16,324 nucleotides of DNA from Candidatus Saccharimonadia bacterium (GTDB lineage Bacteria; Patescibacteriota; Saccharimonadia; Saccharimonadales; 2-12-FULL-41-12): the NCBI GenBank assembly GCA_023263015.1, contig JALQXV010000028.1, positions 1 through 16,324 of the forward strand, written 5' to 3'. The notes below the pieces were generated by a model. It saw only the letters and a list, made by a program, of their open reading frames with translations. It made no database searches and was not told the origin of the DNA. Made by a program: the position numbers and the translations under genes. This document shows positions 12,650 through 16,324 of this stretch, in pieces; positions within the stretch are counted from its first letter, which is position 1, and each line of letters starts with the position of its first letter.

Positions 12650-13861
12650 ATGAAAATCTTGATGCTTGGGTGGGAATTGCCTCCGCATAACAGCGGTGGT
12701 CTTGGTGTCGCCTGCTATCAACTCTGTAAAGCGCTTGCTTCTAAAGGTGCCGAAATCAATTTTGTTTTGCCATACACCGCAGAGCACAACATCGAGTTCA
12801 TGAAAATTCATGCCGCACATCCTCAGGATGTTTCGGCCGTGCTTAAAGCCGGCATTGCCTATGATAGCTTTAAGTATGTTAAAAACACCGGTGAAGTCGA
12901 GTACATCGATATCCTTGGTCAAAGCGCTATTTATGAAAAGGCCGTTGAACGCATCATTGAGGATGCAGAGTTTAATGTTATTCATGCCCATGACTGGCTA
13001 ACCTGCCGCGCTGCTGTTAGAGCTAAGCAGCTCACCGGTAAGCCACTCATCGTGCACATTCATTCAATCGAGTCAGACCGAGCTGGTATTGAGCATGGTG
13101 GCAATCCATTAGTTCGTGAAATCGAGAGCATGTCGATGATGATTGCCGATAAAATTATTGCTGTCAGTAACCATACTAAAAAGTCGATCGTGCGAGAATA
13201 CGGTATCCCTGCTAGCAAAATTGACGTTGTACATAACAGCTTCGACACCGAGTCACTAGTACCTGAAAGTGGTGCCAATGCCTATAAATACCTCACTAAA
13301 ATGAAGCAAGACGGCTACAAAGTGGTAGCTAGTATTGGTCGCCTAACTATTCAAAAGGGCTTGCCTAACCTACTCACAGCTTTTAAAGAAGTGGTTGCTC
13401 GTGAGCCAAAGTCATTGCTATTAATGGTTGGCTCTGGCGAACAGTATTATGAACTTATCAATCTGGCTGCCCAGCTTGGTATTTCTAAAAATGTTATCTT
13501 TACCGACTTCCAACGCGGTAAAGGCTACCGTGATGCCTACAGTATTGCCGACCTATTCGTAATGCCATCTGTGTCTGAGCCGTTTGGTTTAACTCCGCTC
13601 GAATCAATTGGCTATGGTACCCCAGCTCTAATTAGTCGTCAGTCAGGTGTCGCCGAAGTTATTAAGAACTGCCTCAAGGTAGACTTTTGGGATACCGATG
13701 AAATGGCTAATCAAATTGTTAGCGTACTACGCAGCGACGCTTTACGCGACGAGCTACATCGCAACTCTTTGTCTGAATACGAACGACTAACGTGGGATGA
13801 CTCCGCCGACAAACTATTCAATCTTTATGCTCACCACCGCACGGAGGCGTTAGCCGTATGA
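12650..13861 (+). CDS. Glycosyltransferase family 4, glycogen-synthase-like
   Basis: This 403-residue cytoplasmic GT-B enzyme starts MKILMLGWELPPHNSGGLG. The GGLG loop (16-19) is the one that contacts the nucleotide-sugar diphosphate in glycogen and sucrose synthase-like enzymes. HAHDW (112-116) ends a core strand, GRLTIQKG (230-237) opens the C-terminal Rossmann domain, and SEPFGLTPLE (309-318) supplies the EX7E retaining motif with E310 and E318. Because a GH57 and a GH15 alpha-glucan enzyme follow in the same operon, alpha-1,4-glucan synthesis from UDP- or ADP-glucose is the likeliest role. Another GT4 acceptor cannot be excluded. GGAG abuts the ATG and GAGG lies 13 nt upstream, neither ideally spaced. 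Its last bases overlap the GH57 start (ATGA). Confidence 0.9.
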   Translation: MKILMLGWELPPHNSGGLGVACYQLCKALASKGAEINFVLPYTAEHNIEFMKIHAAHPQDVSAVLKAGIAYDSFKYVKNTGEVEYIDILGQSAIYEKAVERIIEDAEFNVIHAHDWLTCRAAVRAKQLTGKPLIVHIHSIESDRAGIEHGGNPLVREIESMSMMIADKIIAVSNHTKKSIVREYGIPASKIDVVHNSFDTESLVPESGANAYKYLTKMKQDGYKVVASIGRLTIQKGLPNLLTAFKEVVAREPKSLLLMVGSGEQYYELINLAAQLGISKNVIFTDFQRGKGYRDAYSIADLFVMPSVSEPFGLTPLESIGYGTPALISRQSGVAEVIKNCLKVDFWDTDEMANQIVSVLRSDALRDELHRNSLSEYERLTWDDSADKLFNLYAHHRTEALAV

Positions 13862-15060
13862 GCCAACAGAAATCAATTGTTCTGTATCTTCATGTGCACC
13901 AGCCATACCGTATCCGGCACTATACTATTTTTGATGCCGGCAGCAAGCATGATTACTTTGGTGCTGACTACGATGATCGCCGCAGTAATGAACAGATTGC
14001 ACATAAAGTTGCTGCTAAGTCGTACATCCCAACTAACCAAAAGTTACTAGAACTGCTCCACCGACACCCCGAATTTAAGCTAAGCCTATCCATAACCGGA
14101 ACCGTTCTTGAGCAGCTACAACAGTGGGCCCCAGGCGCACTTAAGTCATTCCAAGAACTTGTTCAAACTGGTCGTGTCGAAATTGTTGGTGAAACGTACC
14201 ACCATAGCCTTGCCTTCTTCTATTCTCAGGCAGAATTTGAAATGCAGGTGCAAATGCACCGTGAAAAGGTCCAAGAACTGTTTGGTGTTACGCCACAAGT
14301 TTTTCGTAACACCGAACTCAGCTACAACAATGATCTAGCCTACTGGGCAGATCGAGCTGGCTATAAAGCGATTTTAGCCGAAGGTTGGGATCCGGTTCTT
14401 GGCTGGCGCAGTCCTAACTTTGTATATCGACCTACCTATACCAATAATATTCGCTTGCTCATGAAGAACTATAAGCTAAGTGATGATATTGCCTTTCGTT
14501 TTAGCAACCGCGAATGGTCCGAATGGCCATTAACAGCCGACAAGTTCACGCACTGGCTTAGTCAGTCAGGCGATGCAACAAACTTTAACTTATTCATGGA
14601 CTACGAAACCTTTGGTGAGCACCAGTGGGATGACAGTGGTATCTTTGATTTTCTTGAACACATGCCAGCAAAGTGGCTTGAAAACCCAGAACATACCTTT
14701 ATGACCGTTTCTGAGGCTGCTGACGCCTATCAACCCGTTGATCAGGTTGATGTACCACACACCACTACATGGGCTGATACAGAGCGCGATCTTTCGGCGT
14801 GGCTTGGCAATCCAATGCAGCAGCAAGCTATCGAGGCGCTGTACGAACTCCAAACACCGATCATCAAAAGTGGCGACTTTGCGCTTATAGAAGATTGGCG
14901 GCGACTGCAAACTTCTGACCACTTTTACTATATGTGTACCAAGTGGTTTAACGACGGCGATATTCACGCCTACTTTAGCCCATACGAAAGTCCATACGAG
15001 GCCTATACCAATTTTATGAATGCGTGGCATGACTTACGCTTAAGAGCAGGAGCGCAGTAA
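13858..15060 (+). CDS. Glycoside hydrolase family 57
   Basis: This 400-residue cytoplasmic enzyme of the GH57 (beta/alpha)7-barrel family acts on alpha-glucans with retention. The five family regions can be followed: HVHQP (12-16), GETYHHSLAF (111-120), the nucleophile block FRNTELSYNND with E153, the acid/base block MDYETFGEH with D248, and a C-terminal region TWADTERDLSAWLGNPM (304-320). No signal peptide precedes the barrel, so it acts inside the cell. Family members include alpha-amylase, 4-alpha-glucanotransferase, branching enzyme and amylopullulanase. At 400 residues it lacks the extra C-terminal domains of the larger ones and is nearest in size to MJ1611-type alpha-amylases; which reaction it performs is open. 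It overlaps the GT4 gene by 4 bp, with GGAGG at 13843-13847 as a somewhat distant SD, and overlaps the GH15 gene by 1 bp. Confidence 0.92.
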   Translation: MSQQKSIVLYLHVHQPYRIRHYTIFDAGSKHDYFGADYDDRRSNEQIAHKVAAKSYIPTNQKLLELLHRHPEFKLSLSITGTVLEQLQQWAPGALKSFQELVQTGRVEIVGETYHHSLAFFYSQAEFEMQVQMHREKVQELFGVTPQVFRNTELSYNNDLAYWADRAGYKAILAEGWDPVLGWRSPNFVYRPTYTNNIRLLMKNYKLSDDIAFRFSNREWSEWPLTADKFTHWLSQSGDATNFNLFMDYETFGEHQWDDSGIFDFLEHMPAKWLENPEHTFMTVSEAADAYQPVDQVDVPHTTTWADTERDLSAWLGNPMQQQAIEALYELQTPIIKSGDFALIEDWRRLQTSDHFYYMCTKWFNDGDIHAYFSPYESPYEAYTNFMNAWHDLRLRAGAQ

Positions 15061-16324
15061 TGGCACGATCAGCAATATTGGGTAACGGACGTTTAGCGAT
15101 TGGTCTAAACCAAAAAGGCTTAGTCCACGACTTTTACTACCCATACGTGGGACTCGATAATCTTACGACCGCACGCAGCGTTCACCATAAAATTGGTGTT
15201 TGGATTAACGGCGTGTTTTCTTGGGTAGACGATGGAAACTGGCAGATTAACTGTTCGTTAGATGAAGATGCCATGATTAGTAACGTTATTATGCGCAATG
15301 ACGGCCTACAAATTGAACTAGTCTTCAGCGACTTTGTAGACTTTGAATCTAATGCATTTTGTCGATATGTTCTGGTCAATAATCTAGCCGACGAACAGCG
15401 TGAAATTCGTTTGTTTATGCATCAAGTATTCCAAATCTCGCGTAATGGTCGTGCCGACACCGCCCAGTACGTGCCAAGCGATCACTACATTCTTAATTAT
15501 AAGGGCCGCTGCTGCTTGTTAGTTGGTGGACAAGTGAGTGGAACCGACCAAGGCTTTGACCAGCACGCTGTCGGTAGCTACGGTATCGAAGGTAAAGAAG
15601 GTACATTTAAGGACGCTGAGGACGGCGAACTGTCCGGCAGCAACGTAGAACATGGCGGCGTTGATTCGGTTATTCGTTTTAAGCTCAACATTCCAGCCAA
15701 CGAAAGCGCCAATGTAGACTATTGGATTGTGGCTGCCGAAACACGATTTGACGGCGAGAAACTACTTCGCAAACTAAAAGAAGAGACAGTTGTGGTGCGA
15801 TTAATTGCTAATCGCCAGCACTGGGCCGAGTGGCTTTCTACCGGAGCAAATGTGCTCCATGGTGTAGACGCTGAATATTTAACAGCCGTAAAGCGTTCCC
15901 TGCTCGTCATTAAAGCTCACATTGATGCTCGGGGCGGCATTATTGCTTCCTGCGATTCCGGTATTTATAACTATGGCCGCGATTACTATAGCTATGTTTG
16001 GCCACGTGATGGTGCCTATGCCCTATGGCCACTCATTCGGCTAGGGTATAAAGAAGAGCCTCAGAAATTTTTTGAATTTTGTCGCGACGTACTTACGCCA
16101 GAAGGCTATCTTGCGCATAAATACCAGCCAGATAAAGCGATCGGCAGTAGTTGGCATGCGCTAACCCAAAACGGCCAACCTGAACTTGCTATTCAAGAGG
16201 ATGAAACAGCCAGTGTTATTTTTATGCTTGGTGAATATTACCAATACTCTAAAGACAAAGAATTCGTCCGTAACTTGTACGAAACACTAATTAAGCCAGC
16301 TAGTGACTTTATGGCCGGCTTCAT
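15060..16324 (+). CDS. Glycoside hydrolase family 15 (glucoamylase-like), N-terminal part
   Basis: The frame starts with ATG at 15060, sharing one base with the GH57 stop (TAATG), after an AGGAG SD at 15048-15052, and runs off the window after 421 residues; family members with this architecture are usually 600-700. The N-terminal ~270 residues form the beta-sandwich (supersandwich) domain, starting MARSAILGNGRLAIGLN. The (alpha/alpha)6 barrel follows, with the substrate-binding motif YVWPRDGAY (312-320) and the acidic block QEDETA (379-384) expected to hold the general acid. The general base lies beyond the window. GH15 enzymes release glucose from the non-reducing ends of alpha-glucans, or split trehalose in some branches. 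No signal peptide is present, which agrees with turnover of an internal storage glucan made by the upstream GT4 enzyme. Confidence 0.92.
   Translation, partial: MARSAILGNGRLAIGLNQKGLVHDFYYPYVGLDNLTTARSVHHKIGVWINGVFSWVDDGNWQINCSLDEDAMISNVIMRNDGLQIELVFSDFVDFESNAFCRYVLVNNLADEQREIRLFMHQVFQISRNGRADTAQYVPSDHYILNYKGRCCLLVGGQVSGTDQGFDQHAVGSYGIEGKEGTFKDAEDGELSGSNVEHGGVDSVIRFKLNIPANESANVDYWIVAAETRFDGEKLLRKLKEETVVVRLIANRQHWAEWLSTGANVLHGVDAEYLTAVKRSLLVIKAHIDARGGIIASCDSGIYNYGRDYYSYVWPRDGAYALWPLIRLGYKEEPQKFFEFCRDVLTPEGYLAHKYQPDKAIGSSWHALTQNGQPELAIQEDETASVIFMLGEYYQYSKDKEFVRNLYETLIKPASDFMAGF

Noticed and set aside
12512..12991. Minus-strand frame opposite the start of the GT4 gene.
   Set aside because: It crosses the operon promoter and the clear GT4 N-terminus; no supporting motif.
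14590..15030. Long antisense frame opposite the GH57 gene.
   Set aside because: The sense strand has all GH57 motifs; the antisense protein has no recognisable features and no start signals.
1..16324. CRISPR array, insertion sequence or recoded TGA.
   Set aside because: No regularly spaced repeats or transposase were found, and TGA serves as a normal stop at the ends of the DUF4385 and GT4 genes.

Overview
The window looks like a bacterial chromosome segment of moderate-to-low GC. It has short intergenic gaps, frequent switches of coding strand and the standard genetic code: TGA ends several genes, so an SR1/Gracilibacteria-type recoding is unlikely. Many starts have no Shine-Dalgarno (SD) sequence but carry a -10-like hexamer 5-8 nt upstream, suggesting leaderless mRNAs. 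The gene mix (a GT4-GH57-GH15 alpha-glucan cluster, bacterial topoisomerase IB, very compact spacing) fits a Patescibacteria/CPR genome, perhaps Saccharibacteria. That placement is inference, because no rRNA or universal marker gene lies here.

Region 1 (1-3775, all minus strand) is accessory-like and visibly AT-richer. It holds the N-terminal part of an AlwI-family type IIS restriction endonuclease, a FokI-type two-domain adenine methyltransferase, and an unrecognised four-helix membrane protein. The methyltransferase is upstream of the nuclease, and each appears to have its own promoter.

Region 2 (3776-7280) holds a CPBP-family membrane protease (+), a minus-strand stress-like operon (DUF4385, then Hva1/DUF2945 TUDOR protein, then YghA-like SDR oxidoreductase) and a divergently transcribed topoisomerase IB. 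Its theme is stress tolerance and DNA maintenance.

Region 3 (7277-9704, minus) holds yaaA (peroxide stress), an MFS transporter and a Nudix hydrolase in close succession. The Nudix gene overlaps the topoisomerase gene tail-to-tail.

Region 4 (9761-16324, plus) starts with a gamma-glutamylcyclotransferase-fold protein, a FAD-dependent amine-oxidase-like protein and two uncharacterised proteins, one with a conserved-looking Cys pattern. It ends in a tight operon of a GT4/glycogen-synthase-like glycosyltransferase, a GH57 glycosidase and a GH15 glucoamylase that runs off the window. Together the operon could build, remodel and hydrolyse a glycogen-like alpha-glucan. It has the best sigma70-type promoter in the window, flanked by an inverted repeat.

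No tRNA, rRNA, CRISPR array, insertion sequence or replication origin was recognised. No gene-free stretch exceeds 300 bases. The longest are 2513-2680, which holds the methyltransferase promoter and two weak inverted repeats, and 12542-12649, which holds the glucan operon promoter.
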